Assembly: GCF_001039355.2 (NCBI RefSeq)
Contig: NW_019773516.1
Span: 30,256-94,255, forward strand
DNA length: 64,000 nucleotides
Direction of reading: 5' to 3'
Source: Lingula anatina
Taxonomy: Eukaryota > Brachiopoda > Lingulata > Lingulida > Lingulidae
Program-made: the position numbers and the translations under genes
The notes under the pieces: generated by a model
The model's database searches: none
Seen by the model: only the letters and a program-made list of their open reading frames with translations
Told to the model about the DNA's origin: nothing
Shown here: in pieces, positions 1 to 13,500 of the stretch
Numbering within the stretch: position 1 is the stretch's first letter
Layout of the letters: every line of letters begins with the position of its first letter

Positions 1-3000
1 CCATTAAAAAAAAAAGAAAAGGAAACATCTATGCCTGCTAAATATTTTACCCAAGTGCAGTTATGCAGCTTTAGTTTCTATATACCCATGTAGGCTAATG
101 AAAGAGCTGGGTATGCAGATTCCTCCCAGATCTTTTATCAGACAAGATGCAGGGTAGCATCAGATAAGGTAGGATCGCCACATTCTTTAGGGAGAACCAG
201 AGGGAAATTCTACATACTGGTTACCTAACCATAGATAGTACACTAAATATTTTTTTTAGCCGTGAGAGAATAATTGATAAACTTTACTAATAGAAAGTCT
301 TTTTAAAATGCCTTGTCAACATTCCTTACCTGGTAAACTGGCTTTTGCCCATACTTTAATGTTATCTGTATGGACTATCATTCTGGGCTGATTCAAGCAT
401 GCCAACAAACCAGCTATTGTATATTAATATTCAGGTCATGGGGGCCACGGAACACTGCAGATAGCCAACAAGTTCATGTTGATATGGAGGGACAAGAGAC
501 TTCAAAAAATGAAGGAAGTAAATCTTGATAAAGCAAAGAGATTGGGCTATTATTCCTCCCATATTCGATATTAGTAGCTAAAGGCAAACTTTGTAAATGT
601 CCAACGTTTGATCAAGTAGAAGCAACACTTGTTTGCAGCTATAAAATTTTAGTCACACATGTTGAGGTGCAAAAATTATTTAAAACAGACTAGGATTTAC
701 ATTTGAATATTTGGGGTACCATTTGTTTTGGACCTACATTGTGAAAAAATGGGGATGGATGGGGGGGGAGGAAAGAGGATTTTAAAGTCATTTTTGTCAC
801 TGTGTTAGAAAGTGATTGTTAGTCATGAAAGTGTAGATAATTTGGAAATAAACGGTTTTAAGATATTTGGTCTGTATATGGCAGTTTTAAGCAGATTTTA
901 TAAGGGCACTGAAATGCTGTTTATAAACAAATTACTTCACAAAAATATTTTCTTTTTAGAGGCATTGCCTTGAACTTTTGAACCATAAAAATAGAGACAA
1001 GTACATATTCTATAAGTACACAGTCACATGCCAGAACCCTTTGAGCACTAAATATTTGCACTAGCTCACTTTTCATTGACTAAAACTTTCATAGCCTATA
1101 TTATAGTAATGATTTTTTTTTTTTTTCAATTTAGTAAAAAGAAAATTTTGTAATTGTTTATTGGTTGATATTCATTTTTCAGATCTTTATGTAAGATATA
1201 TTTTATATTTAACCTCTATTATCTTTTTATTGTGACATATAATGTTAAAATGTGTGTATAGAAAATGATTTTCGAAATGTAAGAACAAAGCCAAGCAGGT
1301 CCTCTCCCAATAAACTTACTGTACTGTCTCTGCATAGACTTATCACCATTGTCACTTTTCTATAGATTGATTTAGAAATGAACACTTAAAGGTGAACTAT
1401 GATACAGAAAAATCCTCATCAGTTTGTTTAAGAGATTATTCTCATTACCCACAGAGATGCTGTTTCCTTTGTCTCCAGGAGAACAGAGAGATCAATAGGC
1501 TGAGTTCCCAGTGTATTGTGGCAGATGGTAGCTGTACATTAGTAGTTATGCCTGGTATGAGGTCATACATCTCTCCCAGAGATCACTGCCTGGACAGGTG
1601 GTTTACCTGCCTACTCCACTGGATACCTTGTGGCAGGATTTACACTCAGTTCAGTCTGGTTCATTAGTGGTGCATTTCTGGTACAGAGTTATGAAATACA
1701 TCATCTGATCTCTGACCACATCCATAAGCAGGGGTTTCCCCAGGATTTAGGGTACAGGGAGTCCAAAATGTTAACCTGTTATTTGGTCATTATTTGGTAT
1801 ACAGGGAGTCCAACCCAAGCAATCCCAACCAACCAGCTCAAATATTTTGTTAGCCATTCAGCCTTCTTTAAAAATATGGGCCGTCTTTTTGGGCTAATGG
1901 CCATCCAAATCATGGCTGGAGGACTCTCTGGGGAAAGCCTTGTTCATAATGCATGTTTATGCACATGAGACTTATGATATAAAAATAGTTTTTACAAATA
2001 AGTACTAGTAGTTACACTGTGCAGAATTTCCAATCTTGACATACACTAACAAGTACTAAGTCACATGTGGTTCGCTTCTTTGAAATGTCACCATATTCTA
2101 ATTTTCTTTTGACATATACTAGTGTGCACAGGGTTGTCTTACTCAGTGTCTACCTTGTGTCGAGTCATTTTGTGTAAATGCTGCTGGATATATATCTCTG
2201 ACTTCTGGCATGTTTTACCTGGTAGTTATAATACATTGGGAGGGGGGGTATGGGGTTCTAGCCTGTTTAATAACACAAATACCCATTGTGTATGTAGGGT
2301 TTTACTCTTAGACTTGTTACCCCTTCCCCCAATCTCTCCCCTTCTAAAAGCTTATGAATTGAATTAAAATGCATAAAATTAATAAACAGATGAACAACAC
2401 AAAAAAAAAGAAGAAGAAGAAGGGCCAGTGCAATTTAAAAGAAACAGTATGGCTCAGAAATGTTTGATTGTATTGATTTACTGATCATAATAAGATGCCA
2501 TTTCAGTTCACTTCCTTTAGGTTAAAAGTAAGGAACCCAAGCCCTGGATGACCGAGTACATGTTATGACCTTTTGATAAAATATGCATATAATATCATAA
2601 TGAACAACAGATTAAGCATCCATGTACCTTTGAAACATGTCACTTGATGGTGTGGTGAGTGGACCCAGGTGTGTTGATGACCAGTGATAATTAACATGCC
2701 TTAATAGGTTAATTAATGGCTTTTGGAGCTGAGTAATCAGCTTTGCTACCAGCTTAGTCAGACTTTCCTTGGTCGTCATTAAGCTCTATGCTGAGATGCG
2801 TAGATGCTTATTAATGTGGTACTTATGTGCTTTAATTAAGATAGAATGTTATCATGTTTATTATAAGGTCGAACTAGAAGATAATTCATCAGCAAATTAG
2901 TTCATCAGCTTTATTTTGCAAAAGTGCCAGAGAGGCAAATTGAGGTCATTCTATTACTAGTAATTTGTTTGTGTTAATCAAAAACTGCAATTCCGGAAAG

Positions 3001-6000
3001 TTTGACATGTCTCAACTCTAAAAGTCCAAGGAAAACTTAATTTGGTTTAATCTTGCTTTCTGTAAAGTGTACATAGATAAGCTTTCTTGTGATATGTCAA
3101 TTATCTACAGAGAGAGATAAAAGAAATTCCTTATTCAGAGTAGCTTTACTGAATGCTTCTGTAAGTAATGAATGGTTAGGATTTAGGAAACCAGGATTTG
3201 GATAATGATGTGATGCACTGCTAGGCACTTCCCCTGTATAAATACATGGTTAACTCCCCCTTCCTTTTGAGTCCAAGATACTTAATATTCTTCATTTTTG
3301 CCTTTTCTGTTGGATTTCCCTTTGTTGTCACTGGGGCAGTTACTAGTACATTGGTATTTAGGTGTTGAGTTCATAAAATAAATTGTTTCAAAATTGTTAT
3401 GTAGACACTCTGGCTAAGTCATCTCTGAATTATTTTTGTCTAAACAATTTTGTAAGGTGACTTATGTAAAGTATTGAACGCCATACCAACCTTGAGAAAT
3501 TGATTTCTTATTTTTCAGTGCGGTCCTTCGTCTTGAAACATTGACGGGGTATCGATAGTCAATTCACTCAATATCTAGGAATGAGTTTTGTGTAATATGT
3601 GATTGACTTGCAGAGAATGGAATTCTGTTTTGTAGGGGTATTTATTTGACTAAGGGTTCGAGTAGAAGTCACCCTCAGGGTGTGCACACACGAGTTGCAG
3701 ATATATTAAAAAATTTTGTACAAACGTGAGAACTGGTAAGAAAATGCATGTTTGTCTATTTTTCATGGCCTCATGAACCTTTAAACCTTTTATTGGCAGG
3801 GGATTTTAGGATGTCTTTATGTAGACCCCCCCCCCCCTCCAATAGTGCTATGGGAAGGCTGTCTGGTGTTCTGATGATACCTATGATGTCCAGCTTTGCA
3901 CATTACAGACTGCCTTTTTATATTTTAATGTTTTGCTACAAATATTAATTTTGTTAAGCTGAAGAAAACTCCTTGTGGAAAGAAGTGACTTTTAAAAGAT
4001 ACTTTAATCCAGAAAGACGACAAGATATAAAAAATAAGATAAATAAAGTTGAAGAACTTCCTGTGTCAGTCCTCTTTTGCCCTGGGTTTTTTTCCCCAAA
4101 ACACACACAAGCAAAGAAAATCCACATTTTCTCTCTAAGGAACTTGTGACAAAGTATGGCCCATGTTGTCGCCCCCACTCATCCTGTCCAAGGCCTTTCG
4201 TGTGACATTCCAATGTTCACATTGTGATTGATCAGTGCATTGATCTGCGTTTGGCTGCCAGCCAACGTCCACGGCCCACTGCCATTGTGTCACCATTGTC
4301 ACCGCGGTGTAACTCTAGCTTTTAATGTAGGCCGTTTATCTATAGGACAGGGTAACAGAAGAAAAGGGGGGAGCTTGTGTACATTCCTCCAGGCTTTGTG
4401 AGGGAGAAATTCATACTGAATAAATTAGGTCTCCCAATGGATGAGAGGTTTACCTTCGCCACTGATGCGGAAATTGAAAGGTGGAAGGAAACAAGTTTGT
4501 GTTTGTTCACGAGTTTGAGTGGAGAGAGGGGTAAACTTGGGAGATGGTTAGAACTGTGATGGTGCCCTGTAAGGTTTATTTCTGAGGTTTCAGTCTAGAC
4601 ATAAAGATTCCTGTTATATATGAGAAGGGGAATTATAAGAAAATAAAAGTTGAAGAAGGGACATGGGGAGGGGGGGGGGGGAGGTAGAAGAGACAGACAA
4701 ATACTTGCTTCCTATTGGTATGTAGAGGGAAAGGCAGGGGTTGGAAGGAGACCAACATTCCTCACTAAAATATTTTACCTTTCAACATTGGTTTTTAACC
4801 AAGAGGCAAGTTACTGGTCATGTATTTAACTTTTTATACCAGTAATGCGCAAGTGCTGGTGGGACTACCATATTGTTTTTCTCCGTAGATAAAGAAAGCA
4901 TGAAATATTGATAATGAAGTTTTAAAAATGTGTAGAAGAACACCCTCTTTTGACAATCTAGCTAACTAGTCAAGTTCAATTTGGCTGATAAAACTTCTTA
5001 ATCTGTTTTTCTAATTGTGACTTTAAAATGAACTTCAACAGATCCCAGACTTTTATTTTTAGAATAATAAAATATGCAGTTCTTCTTAAATATTTACCTC
5101 TGCAAATTTTATATGAAATCTGATTTTATATTTTATTTGATTAACTTCGTAATTGTTTTCTGAAACCTCCTTACAAGTCTATCCTTTACGCAGTATCAGC
5201 TGATTTTGACACATAAGAGGACCTCAGTAGATGTCACAATAAGTGAACCCAAGTGAAAAGCTTCCACCCATGTACTTATTAAGCCTTGCTTAAATATATG
5301 AAGATGTGTAATTGGTCCAAGAGAAAGAATTTTGACCTGTCTGGTATGTCAGCAATTTTTGCAAGTGAGAGTTTAGCCATGGGGATGTTTCCTGAGCCTC
5401 TTGTACAGGTATTCGTTTGGCATGAGAGATGTAATTAACGGAGAACCGATCGCCCTACCTTATTCACAGTCATTCAAATAGACCTACTTTTTCAAAACTA
5501 ACTGAAGTATGTATAAAAGAGAAAATTCTTTGTTATATTATTGTTTTGTTAGTTCTTTTCCTTCTGAATAGCCTTGTTTCTTGTTTCTGTGAGAAATGTG
5601 ATAATAATAATGCTTGTACTCATCTTGTCAGGTTTTAAATGGTGAATATGTTTAAAATTGTTGATGTTTTTAATGAGCAGCTGGCAGTGAGAAAAACATT
5701 TGATGCAAATAAAATGGTATGTTCATAATAAAAGGTGGAATGAAGAACGTGTGCAATTGAGATATTGTTGTTAGATATGAAAACTGAATAAATCTGTATT
5801 AAAGGAATTATAATCAAGTACCCAATCAATTATTTGAGGGTAAATGGGGGAGGGGAGGTAAGATTTTTCTTTAATATGCAAGTTGAAGAAATGTGTCTGT
5901 TAAAAATTTAGGGGCCACCCGTACAGTGTTTTTCTCACTTTGTATACAGTATCGAGGAAATAGTTGTCAAACTTCAGTCAGGATGCACCGCCCAGCTCCC

Positions 6001-7462
6001 CTGGCATACAGACTGTTTGGCAATAAGTGCAGTATTAGCTTATTTTAAGTGTGGTAGATGAGTTGAAAAAAAGCATTATGTCCACTGTTATGCACAATTA
6101 CTTAAGGTAGTAGATTTCTTTTAAGGATTTAATTTTTTAATCTTCAAATACAGGCATTATTTCAAATTGAGAAATAGCTTGGGGATTCATGCTTGGCCTA
6201 GCAGAGTTAGATGAAAGATGTTAAGAAAGTGATTTTATGTGTAGTACAATGATAACTTTGTGTTTATGACCCATCTACCAGTTCGTATAGATCTAAAAAA
6301 TTTGTCAATTTTATCACCCAGTTTTTAAAGTTAAAATGCCACTAAGTCTAATCAGTAAGACACTTAAGTTATAATCAAAATATATAATTGAGATCAAAAT
6401 AAAATAAATTGAGATCCTGCTCTGTTACATCTTTCTTCCACATAGGATGTCAATAAGATTTCAGAAGAAATAAATGGGTACAAATGGTAGACTGTAGTCT
6501 TATCTAAGACCATAGCAAATAAAGTTTAGACAGGGCATTAAGTGCACCCATAGGTTATCTGTGTCAAAGGTTCTCTTGCTGGGGTGGTTATAACTTTTGA
6601 CACACCCTGTCAGTGAGTGTGACCCTTTTTGCTAACCCTACTAGTACTTGAATGAAGTGATTCTCTGAAATGCAAAAATAATTATTTTAGCTTTAACTCC
6701 AGAACAATCTTCAACACTCCCATCATTTAATCAGCTCTTCTTTCACCTCTGAGAGAAGGTTTCAGCCCATGGTGTATGTCCACTTGTTAGAACTCCCAAC
6801 TGGTTCTTTTTAAAGCATTTTAAGGAGAGCCTCGGATTGAAAATCATGCCAGGAAGGCAGGGAATTCAATTTGTAGTACTTCATTTTTGGTCAACAGCCT
6901 TCATGATAAAGGGATATGATTTACTCTCCATATAAATAATCCAGCTGAGTTTTTATGTATAAGTGGAATAAAATGGTGGAATGTGAGGGTTTCTCATGCT
7001 GCATCACGTTGGCCTGTGGCTTTACAGGAATGGTTTTTAGTGAAGCTATTTATTGTGATTTAAATCATCAATCTTTAAATGTGGAATTAACCTGCATTAA
7101 GTATATAGAGTACGTGGTTTGCAACATGAAGGCAACTAAATCCACTCCTGTGGTGGCTCAATGTCACTGTGAGATATATGTTCTCTCTCCTTCGCGATAA
7201 ATTATTAACATCCAGTTCTAATTGTTTTTATTGTATTTGATTATGATAATACTTTGATCCATATCATAATTCTATTAATAAGTCTACCTGTGCACTGTGA
7301 AAGAATCAATAAACTGATTATAAAAAAGTATATATACAATGGAAGTTTAAAAAAATACATGAGTTCGTAGATATTTCCCATGGTAGATAATTGGTACGTG
7401 GTGATGTTTTTCAACCGAATTTTAATTGTTTCACATTTTCTTATTATTGTTATTTATTGTAG
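1..7462. other. Upstream intron of kibra (5' part outside window)
   Basis: AT-rich sequence without a recognisable coding exon. The first kibra exon in the window (7463) begins mid-codon, in the middle of the conserved N-terminal region, and the family's first WW domain lies just upstream in the protein. This stretch is therefore most simply the 3' part of a long intron. I looked for a WW1-like reading (GWEE followed by a YYIDH-type motif) and found none. Short homopolymers occur (for example T12 near 1113 and G-rich runs near 757 and 4672). Open frames here are short and lack family features. Confidence 0.6.
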
Positions 7463-7572
7463 ATACACCAAGCCCCAGACCTTTGCGGATTGCGTAGGGG
7501 ATGAGCTGCCATTTGGATGGGAAGAAAGCTTTGATCCTGTTATTGGGGTCTTTTACACTGACCACATAAACA
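7463..7572 (+). CDS. kibra: kibra exon: inter-WW linker and first half of WW2
   Basis: The exon starts after a TAG acceptor and ends before GTGAGT. It encodes [19 protein letters not shown], nearly identical to the segment after WW1 in human KIBRA, followed by the first strands of WW2 ([19 protein letters not shown]). It enters with one base completing an Arg codon and leaves after the first base of a Lys codon, which the exon at 13304 completes. The domain is thus split by a 5.7-kb intron. Confidence 0.93.
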
Positions 7573-10500
7573 GTGAGTATACATTTTATAGATTTAGTTA
7601 ACTAATAGATTTTACACATAAACAGTGAATTTTAAGTTTAAACTATAGATATATTTTACATTGACAGATTTAAAAGAAACTTTTTATAAATCTCACATAC
7701 TTAGAAGGAAAGCTTTAAAATTCTGAAAGGAAGTTTCTAAATGTAGTTAGTCCTGCAGTTGAATTAAATATGGAGTAGATATTTTAAATATGTCACTGTC
7801 AACGTCCATTTCTAAAAATGACATCTTGGCATCATTGTCACATGGTTTTATGGTTGTCACTGGAATTTGACTGATTTCCATAACTGGTTGTGCCATCCTT
7901 GTGATAAAATGTCAGTGACCAGTAGTGATCCTGGAATGTATGCAGCTGTGTTTTCATCATTCATCGCTTTTCATCGCTTAGGAAAGCGACTTACTTACAA
8001 ATACCTGCTTTTCAAAAAGCATGTAACTTGTTAATCGATACATTGGCTCATAGCCGAAATTGTGCAAAAACTGTATTTTCAGTATCAGTTGCTCTCTGTG
8101 CTTTTGACAGCTTTGCTGTCTAGTTCTAATAATTATGCGGAATTTTGAACTATCTATGTTTAAATTGGGATGATGACTTTCAATATGTGTGTGTTTGTTA
8201 GGTTTCACTATAAAAGTCGGTCATAAATGTCAGTTCAGGTATGCAGGACATAGTAGCCACAGGCAAAACCTGTGTCTAGTTACCTTCTCCTTAACTCCTT
8301 CTCATGACTTACCTGTCATGTTGATTATAATATATTTAAGGTCTTATCTCTATTGTATAACATTTCAGAATAGAATGTGCCTGTTTTGTTTATGATATTT
8401 TCTCTCTTTTCTCTGCATTGGAATGTTTATCTTCCCCGATATAACCCCTATGTCACCCTGGGGGTAACAAAAGCATTGTTGACATATGACTTTGTAATGA
8501 AGAAAAGTTGTGTATCTCTACATGTTGTTGTGCAGCCCACCGAGGTGGCCGAGGTTCTGAATTCAAAAAGAACACCTGATATAAGAAAGTATCAGTTTTG
8601 TCCATAACTTGAATAAACAAAATGGGTGAAATTCCTGTCGGGTCAGCTTTTTTTTTTTATTGTTATATTTAAGAAAGTCAGGAATCCTTTACAAGCCCTC
8701 AAGACAATGTCACTTGAGGCATTCTCCTCCAAATGTCAATTTATTTAAACTATTAGAGTTGCCGACATATGGGGATCATTGTGCATTGTAATATCAGTAG
8801 ATGGGCTTCAATTAAAACAATACAACTTCCCATTCAGCAAATAGTTACTTATACCCCATTCACACTACAGTTGCAAAAATGCGCATTTCTGTAATTCGGA
8901 TTTTTCGTGAGGAATCCAATTCGGCATTGCGTTCACACTCGCGAAGCAAATCCGAATCCCACGTTGAAAATTTCAGGTTTAACTTCCTGTTTTGAACACT
9001 CGCGCATGCGCCGCACAGAAAAACTCAAAATACCAACAAAAAAGTCTGACGGCAAATGTATCTCAAAAAGACATTCCAGCATTCTTGGGAAGCATAAGAT
9101 GGCAAAATAAGTTTGTTTCCTCATGTTGTAGTGAATGGTGACCTCCAAATACGTTTGGTGCAATCGCTATAGTAATAAACAAGCGTTCATAGATACCCGC
9201 ACTTATCTGCACACATGCGCAGTTAGGTCTGTACAGGTGTCGATTCCGGTAAGTTATCCGGATCGCGCTTAGAAATCCACCTCGCTTGCAGGATTTTGAA
9301 AATGCGCATTACAAAAATCCTCTTGCGTTCACACTACTGCATTTATTCGAATTGTGACCTAATTCGCAATTTATCCCGATAACTGAGCGTAGTGTGAACG
9401 GGGTATAAAAAGCATCTTAATAGACTTCTGTACAGGTTCAGATTTAGTCAGCTCTGAATACTGTGTCTAAACTGGGCAAAAATTCTTCACATTCCCAATC
9501 TGGACCACTGTGCCATAAAAGATGAAGTATGGGGGATCAGCCTAGGGAAATAATATGCTTGCTGCTGGATACAGGTATTTCACCTGGTGGGGACCTTCTC
9601 AGTAAACACAGACTTCTATCTCTACACATTCCACACTTGGTGTATAAGTATGGTTCATGGGGGAAAAACTACAATACTCTGCTTTTTTTTCCTTTTGGTT
9701 TGTACTGGTCATCTTGAAGAATGATGAAATGAGAGCGTTGAATTGATTGATTACTAGAAAGGGAAGTAAGAAAGAAATATTTTAGTGAAAAAGAAAGAGG
9801 AAATGGGTGGAAAGATTTATTGAAAGAATGAACAAACCGGCAGATGTGCACTTTAAAAGAAAGAACTAATACTATAGAACTGATATTTATAGATGAAATA
9901 GTCAGCCTAAGTATCATGTGTATAAAAAAGGTGTTTTTAGATCAGAGACTCCCCCTTTCTTTTTATTTCAATAAGAAACAAATAAGATAAATTCTTAATG
10001 CACATTCATAGAACATGTTGTCTCTGCTCAAAAAGGAAAATTTCACTGCACAAGGAATGATTAATTATAACGAATGCCACAAGGATTAATAAGGCATACT
10101 TGACAACTTTCAGCAATTAAACACTCACCACAGCAAAAATACACAAGCAACTGCTTAAAGGATACCTTTAAGCTATGGCAAAAAGAAAAATGTGTCTATT
10201 ATAAAAGATTTTTCAAAGAAAATTGTAATGTTTAACTGACCCCTTAGCTGTACCTACATGCCAGTGTTTGGACCACATACCTTTCACCACGCTGATTGAT
10301 TTGAATTAGTACATCTCAGATGTGCATATGGTACCTAGTATGTGTAACATTTGCCTGGTCATTCATGAGGGCTTGGGAAAATTCCTTTGCTCCGATCAAC
10401 TGTCCATTCAGCTAAAAATAGATGTAAAGTGACCTTTACAAAATTTTTGCCTACAAGTTGTACTGGATTACATGAAATTATTGATAGGAATTTGATTGTG

Positions 10501-13500
10501 ATTAGCTTAGATAACGTGGGAAAGGGTGTATGGGTTTGTTGAAAAATTGTGGTTATAGTGCTTTAAAATTGGTTTTTTAAATATATGACAACTACCTGGA
10601 ATTTATGGTAGAAGTTGGTCACTTGGCGGATGATAGGGAAATAGACATGGAAATGTGAGACTTGGAAAACCACTAGTCTTGTAATTCATTACTCCCATTG
10701 GAACATATCGAGCTTACTTATTCTGATGTCACATCAAGGAATTATCTATATTTTTTGGTTTAACCTGGATATGGCAGTTGCTTATAAAATTTGACTAAAT
10801 ATGTTAGTAGTAATGACATTTTTTCCGAAAATTATTATTAGCCTCCAAGTGGAATTAATTGTATACAAAATTTTCTAAAAGCCAAGCTTTATCTTATAAA
10901 TTAGTTCCAGCTTTATTAATAATTACAAATCTTGAGAGTTGAAATAATAACATGTTTAATCTGTGAAGTGATGGGAACTTTAGAATAAATAGCACAGTGT
11001 AAATATTTAGTGACTCAATTACCTGTGCCTCAGTTAAGAGACAATTTGTATTTGATAGATCTCTTTTAGTGCAAAGAATTTGCAAATGATTCCAACTGGC
11101 AGGGAGGTTCATCCTGAGAACATTTTTCTGATCATTCTTTCTTCTCCCCCAGAAAATGATAACTTAATTTCATTTCTTGTCCTATTACACTTCTCTTTCA
11201 TATCTAAATAATATTAGTAATTTGGGGGAATTTACTAGTAAATAATGAGGACAAAAATTATTTTCCTTTTGAAGGTTTCCTCCCTTTTAAGTGAAAAACA
11301 GGTTCTAGAATGGTGCTAAATGTGAAATTGTAATGGTATGAAATGTTCAAAAACAACTTTATGTAGGTAAGGTGATGGGAGAGGAAGGGTTTTCCTTTTT
11401 CGGCGGTTTTCCCTGTTGTCATAATATGTTGTTAATCTGAAAAAATGCACATTGTGAAATCATCTCTAAATCTGTGCTCTCTTCTCTTTATTAGTAAATT
11501 TTTTAATTTAATTTTTGAATATCCATACAAGTTGTTTTTATATTTCAAAAGTAGCCGTACATTTGTTAACATACCAACATTATCAGCTGACCTTACAGTT
11601 ATCCCCAGAGACATGAAGTTTTACATTTTTGTCCATAATAGGTGGAGAGCACTTCTTGGTTTATGGCTTTGAAAATAGTTTGGGTTAACCATGATTGATG
11701 GGAGGGCCATGCTAGTGCCTATGGTTCCAAAATTTACTTTTTGAAATAATAGATATTCCTGTTCTGGGCCATTTCCTGGGCCATTGTATGGTTGGACCGT
11801 GTATAAAAGGAAGACTTGATATTAAAGTATAGTCATGAGCACACATTATTACACGGTCAGTTTTTGAGTCCCAGGAAGAGGAATGGGTTGAACAATGTGA
11901 CTATCCTATTTCTTGGACTCAGAACTGACCGTACAAAAATATTTTATTTGTTTTTCTCAAAAGATCTGTTAGAATACAGAAGGGAGGAAGGGAGGAGTTG
12001 TTACAGTATACGTGGTACTAGTAGATGTCTTGTTCTGAGAAACATAAAGATAGGAATGCAGGGGAAGGGGGGGGGGGTAATAAGTGCTGCAGCCGAATTT
12101 GTTCTAGTTGGCAAGAGTCACTTCAAGAATTACAGGGTTTGATGGAGAAAGTAATGAACAGCTGAGGGACAGGACAATGTCAGCTTCATATTTTTTGAAA
12201 AAAGATAAAGATATTTTGAGGGTAGGTGTCTGTTGCCCACCTGTCACTGTTACTAAGGAGAGAGCCCCAATGCTGGATTATCTTGGTCTCCCTCTGCAAT
12301 GTGTTACTGTCATCAGCCATTGGCTAAGAATGCCACAAAAGCATGTCATTAGAATAAAGTGGAATTTTTTTAACTCCTGGTATGGAAACAATACAAATGT
12401 CTCTCACAGGGTTTGGGTCAAATCATTTATGGGTTTCATTTTTGAGTGGCAGGATTGAACAACGATAACATAAGGCATTTTACTTGGGGGCCGTAAACAG
12501 TGCAGTTTTGCTGGTCCGTGGTTTTTCAACAGTACAGTAGCACATTTTTTGCTTATAGTCAGTGAATATTACAATTCCCTCAAAGTGAGACATAGAGCAA
12601 GGTCTGGATCACAATTTTTGAAGCATTTCAGGATATTTTTTCCACCACAACGGAATTGATAAGGAGGAATGTAAGGAGGCTTATCCAGTACTTCATTGTC
12701 AGGATAAAAAGCGTCTGAGTCCTGACCACAGTGTGGATGTTTTAAGGATTTTAATACCACAATTGTGGCGACTGGAGTGATTAGGTGGAATGTTGGCCCC
12801 TTTTTTTCCCTCAGCTGTGCCCGTTCTGGACCAAGTTACATAGCTAACATTGTTTGTGGTGCTGTGACTAAACTGGATGGTTAGAAATGAGACAAGTTCA
12901 TCTCCTGGATTGAAGATATCACTGAAGTAGTGAGGACACTGTCTTTTTTTGTCTCCAAGTTCAACATTCAGGTCTGATAGTACTGGTATCAGAAGGACAT
13001 TAGGAGATATTTCAGCTGGAATTTGCTCAATTAGATTGTTTCAAGGAAATAAGAAGAGAGCTAAATACAGTATGGTAGCCCAGGAATATGAGACAAAGGC
13101 TCCACCGCCATACTATTTACACATTTTGAAAAACAGACTTTTTCCACAAGAGAGACACAATACAACTGAGAGTTTGAGCACAAGCAAGTCATTCATACGC
13201 AAACTTATCTGCTGTGCCAGACAGCAGGAGAAACGTAGACAGTCAAAAAGCGATAGTTGTATATATATGAATGTTCAGAAACATTGTGATGGATACTTTA
13301 CAGAGACCAATCAGATTGAAGATCCAAGACAGCAATGGCGGCACCAACAAGAAGAAATGCTGCAAGAATATCTGGTGACAGCCAACGAAGATTTAGACGT
13401 GAGTTAAAATTTTTATTTCTAATGATTGTTTACAGTAGATTGAATGTAATCTTTATGAAGGCCTTGTGTTAAAGATTTTCTTCTTAATATTATATCTTTT

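Noticed and set aside
4377-4559. 60-codon plus-strand frame with a coding-like composition
   Set aside because: No ATG start, no similarity that I recognise and no fitting splice pair into kibra.
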